NCBI RefSeq assembly: GCF_025996515.1
Contig: NZ_BLRH01000060.1
Span: 1,550,001-1,614,000, forward strand
Reading direction: 5' to 3'
Source: Rhizohabitans arisaemae
Lineage (GTDB): Bacteria; Actinomycetota; Actinomycetes; Streptosporangiales; Streptosporangiaceae
Length of the DNA stretch: 64,000 bases
Position numbers and translations under genes: made by a program. This document shows, in pieces, positions 14,372 to 22,453 of the stretch. Position 1 is the first letter of the stretch. Each line of letters opens with the position of its first letter. Under the pieces are notes generated by a model. The model did no database searches. It worked only from the letters and a program-made list of their open reading frames with translations, and had not been told where the DNA came from.

Positions 14372-15667
14372 GTGTCGATGGCACCGGTGGGGGATGAGGC
14401 GAACACGCATGCGAAAGACATGATTCCGGATACTCTGCCGGACGTGCGGCGATTGATCACGTCTAGAGGGGTATGGGGTGCGCTTGCGGTTGCCGGTCTG
14501 GCAGTGATCGCCGTGTTGTTACTGCGTTCCCGCAGACGACCGGCGTTTCAGCGCCCTGTCCGGCAAAAGCAGACGGTTTCCGAAGAGGCGTCTCCTGTTC
14601 AGGTGGCGAGTGAACCGCGTTGGCGCCCGGTCCTGGGTGTTCCCACCGCAGCCGATCTCGAGCGATACGCCGTCAAGCCGTCCACCTTCCGCTCCGTCGT
14701 CGAGGGCTTCTTCGAATCGCGGGATGAAATCGCCCGGCGACGGTTGAGACGCTGGGGCATCGCCGGAATCGCGTTTCTCCTCCTGGTAGGAGGGGCGCAG
14801 ATTCTCGAAACCGTAACGTTCGCCAAAGAGCCGGCGGTGGAGACCGTCGAGCGGTTCCCCAGTAGGCAACCAGCCGAGGGAATATGCGACGGGAACCCTT
14901 TGGGTGACTATGACTCCTGCTATTCGGACGAGCTCGTGGACATCGGCTCCTCGGACGACTATGGCTACTCGGACGACTACGGCTACTCGGAGCCCGTGTC
15001 CGACCTGCCGACGCCGTCCCCGGCGGACGAGCCGACTCCGGACACGCACTGCAGGCCCGGTACCGGTGCCCCGAAGGTGCGACCGCTCAATCCTCAGGTG
15101 ACCAAAGCGGTGAATCGGCAGTGGCGCCGGATCGAGGCGTGGCTGAAGACCAACGCTCCCAAGACCTACCGAACGCTCGGCAAACCCGCGAAGGCCAAGA
15201 CGATCGCGGTGGCGGAGACGCAGATGGGTCTGCGGTTCCCCGACGACCTGCGGGCCTCGCTGCTGAGGCACGACGGAGCCGTTTCCGCGAAGGACACCTG
15301 GAAGTTCGGCTTCCTGGGCAATGGGAGCATGAGGGTCCGGGAGATCCGTGACATCTGGCGCCTGATGTGCAAGATCAACGCTGAGGAGGATGGGGAATTC
15401 CCCGACCCGAGGACGGGATGGTGGAGCGGGCGAATGATCCCCTTCGGCGAGGACGGAGGGGGCGACCACCTCATCATCGACTCGGCGAAACGCGACGTCG
15501 GGAAAAGCAATCACGAGGGCACGATGAGCTTCACCCCCGGAGGGATCCGGCTTCGCTCGTACTACGCCCTGCTGAAAGCCACCGCGGACGCGATGGAGAC
15601 CGGCGGGTCCATCGGCTACTGGAAGCCCGTAGCGGCCGACGGGCGACTGGACTGGGAGAGTCGCTGA
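14372..15667 (+). CDS. Two-helix membrane protein with SMI1/KNR4 (SUKH) domain
   Basis: 431 residues from GTG 14372; ATG 14378 or 14420 are alternatives. Two membrane helices: about 34-52 (ALAVAGLAVIAVLLL) and about 128-145 (IAGIAFLLLVGGAQI). An acidic Asp/Tyr repeat DDYGYSDDYGYSEP and a Pro-rich linker follow. The C-terminal 170 residues form a SUKH domain: VNRQWRRIEAWLKTNAPKTY, AETQMGLRFPDDLRASLLRH, MIPFGEDGGGDHLIIDS. SUKH proteins often act as immunity proteins against polymorphic toxins, but others are regulatory; membrane anchoring is unusual. Divergent from araC, upstream of a DUF6745 gene. Confidence 0.8.
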   Translation: MSMAPVGDEANTHAKDMIPDTLPDVRRLITSRGVWGALAVAGLAVIAVLLLRSRRRPAFQRPVRQKQTVSEEASPVQVASEPRWRPVLGVPTAADLERYAVKPSTFRSVVEGFFESRDEIARRRLRRWGIAGIAFLLLVGGAQILETVTFAKEPAVETVERFPSRQPAEGICDGNPLGDYDSCYSDELVDIGSSDDYGYSDDYGYSEPVSDLPTPSPADEPTPDTHCRPGTGAPKVRPLNPQVTKAVNRQWRRIEAWLKTNAPKTYRTLGKPAKAKTIAVAETQMGLRFPDDLRASLLRHDGAVSAKDTWKFGFLGNGSMRVREIRDIWRLMCKINAEEDGEFPDPRTGWWSGRMIPFGEDGGGDHLIIDSAKRDVGKSNHEGTMSFTPGGIRLRSYYALLKATADAMETGGSIGYWKPVAADGRLDWESR

Positions 15668-15754
15668 ACCGTCCCGGGGAGGGTGGACACAGCGCAGGTC
15701 GATCTGTCACCATCCAGGCATGATCTTAAGGAGGCTTGACGCCATCGAAGTTCG

Positions 15755-16831
15755 GTGAGCGCGCACATCCAGCGGGAAGCCGCTGAAATCCGTGAAGAAT
15801 GGCTGGGCCGGTTGCTGTCGACCTCGCCCGCCGACCGTCCGGCCGCAGAGGCCGCAATCTCCGGGCTGTATCGCCTGATCGGGCTCCCCCCACCGCGTTT
15901 CCACTGGGCTGCGTCGCCGGTCACGGCACTGATGACCGTCCCGCCGGGGGTACGGCTCCGCCCGTACGAAACCGTCGATCGCATGTTCGAATGGCAGCTG
16001 CCGCCGCGGTTGTCGAGCCTGATGCGAGTGCTTTGCCTGGACCTGGACCACCAGGTGAGGTGGTTTCGGCGTTCGATGGGCGAGTGGATTCGCCGGGAAG
16101 TCCGCACCTCGCTGGAGCGATCCGCCCACTCGCTCAGCATGCCGCTCCGGGCGGTGCACGACTGGTCGAGTCGGACAGACCTCTGGTATGCCACCCAGGG
16201 TGTCGCCTGGGTCGCCCACTACGACACCCTCCGCCGGGCCGCAGGTGTGGTCTTCACCCCGGAACACACCTGGCAGCTTGATCTGTGGGTCACTTTGTCC
16301 AGGTCATGCGGTTGGTGGTGGCCCCGAAGGGATCTGTGTGTCGTCGCCGAACGACCTGTGGCGATCCACACGGAGGTGAGCGGTGACAACGGTGAAGTGC
16401 GGCTGCACCGTGGGGACGGTCCCGCATTGCGGTACGCGGACGGCTGGGAGGTGCATGCCTGGCACGGGACGCAGGTGCCCTCCTGGGTGATCACGGATCC
16501 GAGCGTCGATCGGATCATGAGAGAGGCCAACATCGAGGTCAGACGGTGTGCCATCGAGCGCATCGGCTGGGATTCCTATATCGAGGAGGCCGGGTTGCGG
16601 CTGGTCGCCTCCGTGGCGGACCCCGGTAATCCCGGCTCCGAATTGCACCTTTACCACTTTCGCCCGGAGACCAAGGTGCTCTTGGTGGTCAACGGTTCCG
16701 TCGAACGCGACGGACGGCGGCGTCGGTACGGGCTGACCGTGCCGGGCTATCTGGACGACCCGATGGAAGCCGCCGCCTGGACCTACGGGCTCCCCGCCGA
16801 GCAGTACTCCCTTCTGGCCCGACGAACCTGA
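15755..16831 (+). CDS. DUF6745 domain protein
   Basis: 358 residues. The core is DLWVTLSRSCGWWWPRRDLC, then VVAERPVAIHTE, then RLHRGDGPALRYADGWEVHA and WHGTQVPSWVITDP. This Trp-rich and HRxDGPAxRYxDGW pattern is the hallmark of actinobacterial DUF6745 proteins. Function is unknown; no membrane segment. It starts 87 bases after the SUKH gene and its stop is 10 bases before the next start, so it forms a unit with the small protein downstream. Confidence 0.85.
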   Translation: MSAHIQREAAEIREEWLGRLLSTSPADRPAAEAAISGLYRLIGLPPPRFHWAASPVTALMTVPPGVRLRPYETVDRMFEWQLPPRLSSLMRVLCLDLDHQVRWFRRSMGEWIRREVRTSLERSAHSLSMPLRAVHDWSSRTDLWYATQGVAWVAHYDTLRRAAGVVFTPEHTWQLDLWVTLSRSCGWWWPRRDLCVVAERPVAIHTEVSGDNGEVRLHRGDGPALRYADGWEVHAWHGTQVPSWVITDPSVDRIMREANIEVRRCAIERIGWDSYIEEAGLRLVASVADPGNPGSELHLYHFRPETKVLLVVNGSVERDGRRRRYGLTVPGYLDDPMEAAAWTYGLPAEQYSLLARRT

Positions 16832-16841
16832 GGTGATCTTC

Positions 16842-17279
16842 ATGACTGTGACTCTCGCCATGCTGGCCCAGCAGACCGGGCTCGCCGTACTCGACCATCT
16901 TGAGCATTCGGCGCGCATCCCCGTCGTCGACGGACTCCAAGCCCAGGGCGACCTCCTCGTCATCCCGCTCTCCATGATCGCCTCGGCGGTGGCACCCGGG
17001 CCGAACGCCCGTTGGACGGAGGTCGGCCCGGAGGGGATCGAACTGCTTCGCGGTGCCGCCGGGGGAAACCCGCATACCCTTGTCGCCGACCCCGGCACCT
17101 GCCGGTGGACGGCCGGCGTGTCGGACTCCGCCCTGCTGGCCATCGGCCTTTTCGAGGCTTCGGCCGTCGTCTACCTGCTTCATCCCGAGCATGGGGCCAC
17201 GGGCTGCCCGCCCGGCACCTATGTCGTACGGCGCCAGCGCGAGCACGAAGGCCGCCGCGCCCGCCTGGTCGCCGACTGA
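16842..17279 (+). CDS. Hypothetical protein paired with DUF6745
   Basis: 145 residues from ATG 16842 with GAGGTGAT upstream; GTG 16833 is less likely. Sequence features: a helix VTLAMLAQQTGLAVLDHLEH, strand VVDGLQAQGDLLVIPLSM, then TLVADPGTCRWT and a C-terminus with HPEHGATGCPPGTYVVRRQR. No membrane segment and no known catalytic motif. Close coupling to the DUF6745 gene suggests a joint function, which is not known. Confidence 0.72.
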   Translation: MTVTLAMLAQQTGLAVLDHLEHSARIPVVDGLQAQGDLLVIPLSMIASAVAPGPNARWTEVGPEGIELLRGAAGGNPHTLVADPGTCRWTAGVSDSALLAIGLFEASAVVYLLHPEHGATGCPPGTYVVRRQREHEGRRARLVAD

Positions 17280-17359
17280 TCCGACCGGCCTTGGCGGGTG
17301 AGTGAACCGGATTCGAGCGGGGTACGGGCTGCGCACCGATCTCGACTGCCGACGGCTCG

Positions 17360-17389
17360 GAGGCCCATCCCGATCCCGGTATGGGCCTC
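17360..17389 (+). terminator. Terminator after the DUF6745 unit
   Basis: GAGGCCCAT/ATGGGCCTC is a perfect 9-bp stem with a 12-base loop, about 80 bases after the stop; TCTC follows. Confidence 0.6.
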
Positions 17390-17476
17390 TCGCCGGAGCT
17401 CGCGACGGCGTGGGAGGTCGTCAGTTCCTGTTCTTCTCGAAATACCTACCAAACTGGGCGTTACTCGAAAAAGTTA

Positions 17477-17494
17477 GACGTGTACAGACACGTC
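17477..17494 (+). promoter_or_regulatory. Hairpin abutting the ureohydrolase start codon
   Basis: GACGTGT-ACAG-ACACGTC is a perfect 7-bp stem with a 4-base loop that ends at the base before ATG 17495. No Shine-Dalgarno sequence is visible. The hairpin could block initiation or be a protein or ligand-controlled stem. Confidence 0.4.
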
Positions 17495-18661
17495 ATGGGA
17501 ATCGATCCGGAAGACCTCCTCGGTGAGCGGGCCAAGCGGCTGGAGAGCGAGCTGAGTGATCGCAGGTATCAGGAGGAGCTGCGGCGGATCCATCGGCTTG
17601 GGCTCCCGCCGGCGGATTCCATTCAGGACAAGGAGCTCGCCTCCACGTTCCAGCGGGGCGAGCTGCCGCACTTCTCCGGGATCAACACCTTCCTCAAGGC
17701 CCCGTACCTGGAGGACGTCACCAAGGTGGGCGAGCACGAGGTCGCGGTGGTGGGGGCGCCCCTGGACACCGGGACGACCTACCGGCCGGGGCCCAGGTTC
17801 GGACCGCAGGGGATGCGGCTCATCTCCTCCTTGTACACGCCCTACTACTTCGAGATGGGGGTGGACCTCCGGGAACAGCTCGACATCGTGGATGTGGGGG
17901 ACATCTTCATCACCCCGGCCAATCTGGAGAAGGCATTCGATCAGATCACCAAAGGCGTCGAACACCTGGTGTCGAACGGGGTCTTCCCCGTCATCCTCGG
18001 GGGCGACCATTCGATCGGGTTTCCGACGTCGCGGGGGGTGATGAACGCCTTCGGGAAGAAGATCGGCGTCATTCACTTCGACCGGCACCTCGACACGCAG
18101 AAGCGTGACCTGGACGAGCGCATGCACACCACCCCCTGGTACTGGGCGGCGCACGAGCTCCACTTCGACATGGGCAACCTCGTCCAGATCGGCATCGGCG
18201 GCTGGCAGGTGCCTCGGCCCGGGGTGAAACACGCCCGCGAGGGCGGCTCCTTGGTGATCACGGTGGAGGACGTCGAACGGATGGGCCTCGACGCGGTGGC
18301 GGATCTCGCGTTGGAGGTCGCCTGGAGCAATGGGGCGGAAGGCGTCTTCCTCTCGTTCGACATCGATGCGGTGGACCCGGGATTCGCGCCGGGTACAGGC
18401 TGGCCGGAGCCCGGCGGGCTGTACCCCAGAGAGGTGCTCAAACTGGTCCGGAGGTTCGCCGCGGAGGGTCTGCTCGGCATGGAGGTGGTGGAGGTCTCGC
18501 CGCCGTACGACAGCTCGGACGTCACCTCGCTACTCGGCGTCCGGCTGATCTGCGAGGTTCTGGCCTCCTCGGTCGCCGCCGGCAAACTGGGCCGCAACCG
18601 TCGGGGTGACCCGCAGACCCAGCGCGCCCGCGAGATCGACGAGCGGCGGCCTGCCGACTAG
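17495..18661 (+). CDS. Agmatinase/ureohydrolase family protein
   Basis: 388 residues from ATG 17495 (MGIDPEDLLGERAKRLES). GTG 17480 is an alternative; no ribosome site is clear for either. Ureohydrolase metal motifs are present: VILGGDHSIGFP, VIHFDRHLDTQ and LSFDIDAVDPGFAPGTG, plus the family end YDSSDVTSLLGVRLICE. These ligate two manganese ions and hydrolyse a guanidino group to urea plus amine. The second motif has DRH where arginases and agmatinases have DAH. The enzyme is longer at both ends than standard agmatinase (about 300-320). Substrate could be agmatine, guanidinobutyrate or another guanidino compound. No transporter or regulator is adjacent. Confidence 0.88.
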   Translation: MGIDPEDLLGERAKRLESELSDRRYQEELRRIHRLGLPPADSIQDKELASTFQRGELPHFSGINTFLKAPYLEDVTKVGEHEVAVVGAPLDTGTTYRPGPRFGPQGMRLISSLYTPYYFEMGVDLREQLDIVDVGDIFITPANLEKAFDQITKGVEHLVSNGVFPVILGGDHSIGFPTSRGVMNAFGKKIGVIHFDRHLDTQKRDLDERMHTTPWYWAAHELHFDMGNLVQIGIGGWQVPRPGVKHAREGGSLVITVEDVERMGLDAVADLALEVAWSNGAEGVFLSFDIDAVDPGFAPGTGWPEPGGLYPREVLKLVRRFAAEGLLGMEVVEVSPPYDSSDVTSLLGVRLICEVLASSVAAGKLGRNRRGDPQTQRAREIDERRPAD

Positions 18662-18710
18662 CCGCAGCGGGACCGTCGTCGGCTGGAACATCGGGAATCG
18701 GTGGACCGGC

Positions 18711-19595
18711 TCAGAGGATGATGAAGGTTTCGCTTGGAGTTGGACCAGGGCCAAAAGGATTCTCTTCCGTTTCACTTGGAGTTGGACCAGGGCCAAAAGG
18801 ATTCTCTTCCGTTTCGCTTGGAGTTGGCGAAGGCGTTGGGGAATAAGTCGGAGGATCACAGGGCGGGATCCGGGGGGCAGGGATTGGCAGGCTCACACGG
18901 AAGCGGGGAATATGCCCGTGCCTGGTATCTCCCCAGGAGATCCGAACCCACTGATCGCTGGTGAATCTTTCCACCTCATGGGTGGTGCTTGCTCCTGTTA
19001 TATGGCAGAGAACTCCTACGGAACTTCCATTAAGAAGTTTGATTAGGTCGCCATTGGGATGCCTCAGGAGGAAGGAGGTTATCTGCTGGGGGTATTCGAA
19101 GACGGCGATGGATTTATGAATATATTCCGCACTTATACGGGCGGCAATACCGGGAAGTACCGAGGCCACGGATTGTGAAGGCGCAGGGGATGGCTGAGGC
19201 TGGAAGGGGGTAAGCGAGGGGCGTGGTGTCACCGTTTCCGAGGCAGTCGGTCCCGGAGGCTGCTTCTTGCAGTTCTCACCGGAGCAGGTCACATTGATGA
19301 TCACCACGATTAGCCCGATGAGGGCCGCGGCCACGGTTCCGATCGCTCCGATGGTCTGCCCCGTGACCGTCGTCCGATGGTATTGCTCCGCGGATATATG
19401 ACCCGCTGGGAGGTACCCGGCGTGGGCGATGGGGGTGGTCATGGGTGAGTGGGTGGGGCCGGGTGCCGGGGGCGGGGTCACCGGATTGTCCGACCTGTTC
19501 TTCCGCACCGTATCGATCGCTTTGCGGGCTATGTAGATCACAGCGCCGGCCACGGCGGCGCCGATGCCGAGGTCCCAGCCCCGTCTGCTGTCCAT
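18711..19595 (-). CDS. Two-helix membrane protein with repetitive Pro/Ser/Thr tail
   Basis: 294 residues. Helix 1 is near the N-terminus (LGIGAAVAGAVIYIARKAI), helix 2 near 82-100 (IGAIGTVAAALIGLIVVIIN), followed by TCSGENCKK with two Cys. A central folded part (about 150-245) has SAEYIHKSIAVFEYPQQITS and VGVLCHITGASTTHEVERFT, resembling an SH3-like extracellular domain. The tail has two copies of PTPSETEENPFGPG and a partial third, encoded by 42-bp DNA repeats. Function is unknown. It converges with the ureohydrolase gene. Confidence 0.65.
   Translation of the reverse strand: MDSRRGWDLGIGAAVAGAVIYIARKAIDTVRKNRSDNPVTPPPAPGPTHSPMTTPIAHAGYLPAGHISAEQYHRTTVTGQTIGAIGTVAAALIGLIVVIINVTCSGENCKKQPPGPTASETVTPRPSLTPFQPQPSPAPSQSVASVLPGIAARISAEYIHKSIAVFEYPQQITSFLLRHPNGDLIKLLNGSSVGVLCHITGASTTHEVERFTSDQWVRISWGDTRHGHIPRFRVSLPIPAPRIPPCDPPTYSPTPSPTPSETEENPFGPGPTPSETEENPFGPGPTPSETFIIL
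18727..18827. repeat. 42-bp tandem repeat, 2.3 copies
   Basis: Units at 18733-18774 and 18775-18816 differ by a single base (the last: A versus G), with a partial third unit to 18827. The unit is in frame (14 codons) and encodes the C-terminal repeat of the membrane protein. Near-identity implies recent expansion and possible length variation between strains. Confidence 0.9.
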
Positions 19596-19691
19596 GTCCT
19601 CCCCATGTGGTGCTATCCGTGGATCACTTTTCCGCCCGCGCTTCGTCGTCGCACCACCTGACTAGCAGCACACACCTCCGATAACCCCATT

Positions 19692-19705
19692 AAATTACGT
19701 AATTT
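19692..19705. promoter_or_regulatory. 14-bp perfect palindrome in an AT-rich gap
   Basis: AAATTACGTAATTT is a perfect palindrome in the AT-rich part of the 391-base gap 19596-19986, about 100 bases upstream of the leftward membrane protein gene. Likely a promoter or operator. The rest of the gap (19740-19986) is GC-rich and has no gene I can support. Confidence 0.45.
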
Positions 19706-19986
19706 CGAAAGTTCTGATATGTCCAGGGATATGTAAGGTCTGGTATTGATCAATGAGCGGCGGGCGCGCTGCGTTGCGATGCGATCGTGGGGATGAGATT
19801 GGGAGCATGGGGCTCATACGATGGCGGATCTTCCCCGGAACAACGGGGTGGAGAGCGTCTTCCCCTCCTTCGATACCGACGCTATGGGGCCATGGGGCAG
19901 GCTTGGTCCCGGTAGGACTGTGCGCGAACCGGTCTGACCGGCGGGGTGGGGTGCGCCGATTCGGACCAGGGTTGGGGGTCGGGTGG

Positions 19987-20088
19987 TCAGCGCCGGATTG
20001 CCGCGATCACCACGACGATGATGACGATGATCACGACGGGGACTCCCATCGCGAAGAGTACGATCGCCAGTTCGGCCAGTCCCTTCAT
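19987..20088 (-). CDS. 33-residue single-helix membrane peptide
   Basis: ATG at 20088 follows AGGAGG by 6 bases, an ideal ribosome site. The 33-residue product starts MKGLAELAIVLFAMG, continues through an almost pure Val/Ile helix (PVVIIVIIVVVIAA) and ends IRR. One membrane helix with a short positive tail. It lies 46 bases downstream of another 33-residue gene on the same strand, suggesting a two-gene unit. Possible roles are holin-like, a membrane protein modulator, or a type I toxin; none is established. The opposite strand reads as a His/Asp run and is not coding. Confidence 0.6.
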   Translation of the reverse strand: MKGLAELAIVLFAMGVPVVIIVIIVVVIAAIRR

Positions 20089-20134
20089 GCTTTGCCTCCT
20101 TTGGTTGCCTTGATCGGGAGATTCGTCGCCTGGA

Positions 20135-20236
20135 TCAGGAGACTCTCTGCCGGTGGAGGAGGCACGCCATGGCGATGGTCAAGGCGATGCCGGCCGGGAA
20201 GTGACCGGTAAGGGCGGCGCCGACCGATATCTGCAC
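20135..20236 (-). CDS. 33-residue hydrophobic peptide
   Basis: GTG at 20236 follows GAGGAG by 6 bases. The product reads MQISVGAALTGHFPAG then IALTIAMACLLHRQRVS: a moderately hydrophobic helix with a basic end. Equal length and shared strand with the downstream 33-residue peptide gene support a tandem pair. No homologue is recognised. Evidence is the ribosome site and hydrophobic profile only. Confidence 0.45.
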   Translation of the reverse strand: MQISVGAALTGHFPAGIALTIAMACLLHRQRVS

Positions 20237-20471
20237 GGCTACTCCTCGGCCGTTGTTGCTGTCGGAGTATCTGAATAACAGCGCCGTTCCTAATCAACCC
20301 CATCAAAAGATGGAGTCTCTCCAAAACTCCTCGTCTAGCAGACGAGTGCCCGTTTGGGAGCCCGGAGATCCGAGAGCACCCATGCCTGAAGATTTCTGGC
20401 ACGGGCGCTCTTGAACTTGCATAGGTTCGATGAAGGGCGCCCGTCGTGGCCGGACTTCCGAGGTGATGTCT

Positions 20472-20840
20472 GTGAAACTCGCACTGCTCTCCGGCGAGTA
20501 CTCCGTCTGCGGGCTGCCCGCAGGCTCCGCCGTACTCGTCCCGCCGGGCCCTGCCGAGCTGTACGGGGTGATCGTCACAGTGGACGAGGTCTCGGTTGTG
20601 TGCGCCGCGGGCGAGGAGCCCGAAGGAGCCAAGGTGGAGAGCGGCTGGAGCGCACTGAGGGTGGTGGGGCAGCTGGACTTCTCGCTCGTCGGCATCCTGT
20701 CCGCATTGACGGCGCCGCTGGCGGAGGCGGGGGTCTCGGTGTTCGCGCTGTCCACGTTCGACACCGACTACCTGCTGGTCCGGACGGCCGACCTACCGCG
20801 GGCCGTGGAGGCGCTGCGGGCTCGGGGATACACGATCTGA
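20472..20840 (+). CDS. ACT-domain (CASTOR-like) protein
   Basis: 122 residues from GTG 20472, chosen because GAGGTGAT (20460-20467) is 4 bases upstream; the ATG at 20466 overlaps that site. The C-terminal half is an ACT domain: [20 protein letters not shown], then [20 protein letters not shown] and [23 protein letters not shown] domains bind amino acids and regulate enzymes; stand-alone proteins of this type are common but poorly known. The N-terminal strand ([16 protein letters not shown]) is typical of the group. It precedes pyrD by 64 bases on the same strand and may be cotranscribed. Confidence 0.85.
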   Translation: MKLALLSGEYSVCGLPAGSAVLVPPGPAELYGVIVTVDEVSVVCAAGEEPEGAKVESGWSALRVVGQLDFSLVGILSALTAPLAEAGVSVFALSTFDTDYLLVRTADLPRAVEALRARGYTI

Positions 20841-20904
20841 CCGTGCGGGTGAGCGCCTGGGCCACCCCTCGCGGCGATGCGGCCGAACTCGACGGATACG
20901 CTCG

Positions 20905-21981
20905 ATGGCGATGTATCGACTTCTTTTCACGCACGTGCTCAGGCGGGTTCCCGCGGAGACGGTGCACCACGCGACGTTTGTCCTGCTTCGTATCGTCGGG
21001 GCGGTCCCCGGCCTGCGGTGGCTGATCCATCGTCTGCTGGCGCCGCGGAGCCCCGCCTTGCAGGTGCGCGCGTTCGGGCTGACCTTCCCCGGCCCGCTCG
21101 GCCTGGCGGCCGGGTTCGACAAGGACGCCATGGCCTGCGACGCGCTGGCGGCGTTCGGGTTCGGCCATGTCGAGGTCGGTACGGTGACGTCCCGCGCTCA
21201 GCCGGGTAACCCCAAGCCTCGCCTGTTCCGGCTGGTCGAGGACCAGGCGGTGCTGAATCGGATGGGGTTCCCCAGCCAGGGGGCGGCCAAGGCCGGGGTA
21301 CGGCTGCGCGCCCGGAACCGCGCGCACGGGCTGATCGGGGTCAACATCGGCAAGACCAAGATCGTGCCTGAAGACGAGGCGGTGGCCGACTACGTGCTGA
21401 GCACGAAGCTGGTCGCCAGGTTCGCCGACTACCTTGTGGTCAACGTGAGCTCGCCCAACACCCCGGGCCTGCGTGACCTGCAGTCGGTGGCCAAGCTCAG
21501 GCCGCTGCTGAGCGCGGTGAAGGAGACGACCGACCGACCGCTCCTGGTGAAGATCGCACCCGATCTGGCGGACGAGGACGTCGACGCGGTCGCGGACCTC
21601 GCCCTGGAGCTCGGACTCGACGGCGTCATCGCCACCAACACCACGATCTCCCGGGCGAACCTCAAGTCCTCCACGGAGGAGGTGGAGCGGCTCGGCGCGG
21701 GAGGGCTCTCCGGGGCGCCGCTCAAACAGCGGTCGCTTGACGTGCTGCGACGACTCCGGGGCCGGGTCGGCGACCGGCTGGTTCTGGTCTCAGTCGGGGG
21801 GGTTGAGACGGCCGACGACGTCTGGGATCGCCTGAAGGCCGGCGCGACCCTGGTCCAGGCCTACTCGGGAATGATCTACGGAGGGCCGCTCTGGCCGCAT
21901 CGGATCCATCGGGATCTTGAGCGCAGGCTCCGGTCCGAAGGGCTGAAGAGCCTTCAGGACCTGATCGGACAGGATTCCTGA
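20905..21981 (+). CDS. pyrD: Dihydroorotate dehydrogenase (quinone), class 2
   Basis: 358 residues, full length for class 2. The N-terminal extension (about 1-50, [20 protein letters not shown]) forms the membrane-associated helices that receive quinone. The FMN barrel carries [40 protein letters not shown] and NRMGFPSQG, the catalytic region [16 protein letters not shown] (catalytic Ser), [15 protein letters not shown] and the FMN phosphate site [10 protein letters not shown] with YSGMIYGGP. It oxidises dihydroorotate to orotate in pyrimidine synthesis at the inner face of the membrane. ATG 20911 is an alternative start. A T-rich terminator follows. Confidence 0.97.
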   Translation: MAMYRLLFTHVLRRVPAETVHHATFVLLRIVGAVPGLRWLIHRLLAPRSPALQVRAFGLTFPGPLGLAAGFDKDAMACDALAAFGFGHVEVGTVTSRAQPGNPKPRLFRLVEDQAVLNRMGFPSQGAAKAGVRLRARNRAHGLIGVNIGKTKIVPEDEAVADYVLSTKLVARFADYLVVNVSSPNTPGLRDLQSVAKLRPLLSAVKETTDRPLLVKIAPDLADEDVDAVADLALELGLDGVIATNTTISRANLKSSTEEVERLGAGGLSGAPLKQRSLDVLRRLRGRVGDRLVLVSVGGVETADDVWDRLKAGATLVQAYSGMIYGGPLWPHRIHRDLERRLRSEGLKSLQDLIGQDS

Positions 21982-22149
21982 TCAGGTCGCACGGCAACCT
22001 ATAGGGCGCGGCGTCCGCCGAACGAGCATGCGGAGCCCGTACCGGATCCGCATGTCGACCGGCTGGGAGTCGATCGTTCGCGGCCTCCTCGAAGCCTCGC
22101 GACGGACTCACGTGCCAAGGCCCGCGAGAAGTGCGGGCTGTCGTGAGAG

Positions 22150-22179
22150 CGCCGACAGGCGCTTGTCGGCGGATTTTTT
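22150..22179 (+). terminator. Rho-independent terminator after pyrD
   Basis: CGCCGACA/TGTCGGCG (8 bp, 6-base loop) is followed by GAT and a run of six T, the clearest intrinsic terminator in the window. A second small stem GCCCGC/GCGGGC lies just before it. The rest of the gap 21982-22453 is presumably leader for the transporter; no gene seen. Confidence 0.9.
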
Positions 22180-22453
22180 CCGGCCGAGTGTTCGCCACCG
22201 AGGTGGTCCGGCCCTGGGGCGGTGTTCACCCAGGCCATGGGTGATACGGGTACTTGTTCGCACAATCTGGAGTCATCCGTCACCGGTGAAAATCGGGTGA
22301 CAGTTCACCCCACTTGCGGGAATGTTGGGGGCGGGCGATGAGTTTTGTCGGTGGTGCCGGTCAAACTCTGCATGACCACAACTTCCTGCAAGACCCAAGG
22401 CTGGGACACCAGCGATGACGACGCCATGTCCGACAACCCCTGATTGAGGTACC

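Noticed and set aside
17281-17495. Guanidine riboswitch upstream of the ureohydrolase
   Set aside because: Hairpins at 17360 and 17477 are present, but the ACGR loops and consensus of guanidine-II or the pseudoknot of guanidine-III were not found.
18727-18827. Possible CRISPR-like repeats
   Set aside because: The repeats are directly adjacent, in frame with a protein and without spacers.
19753-20211. 152-residue plus-strand frame with a His/Asp run
   Set aside because: The run is the complement of the Val/Ile helix of the 33-residue membrane peptide on the minus strand; no ribosome site or family pattern.
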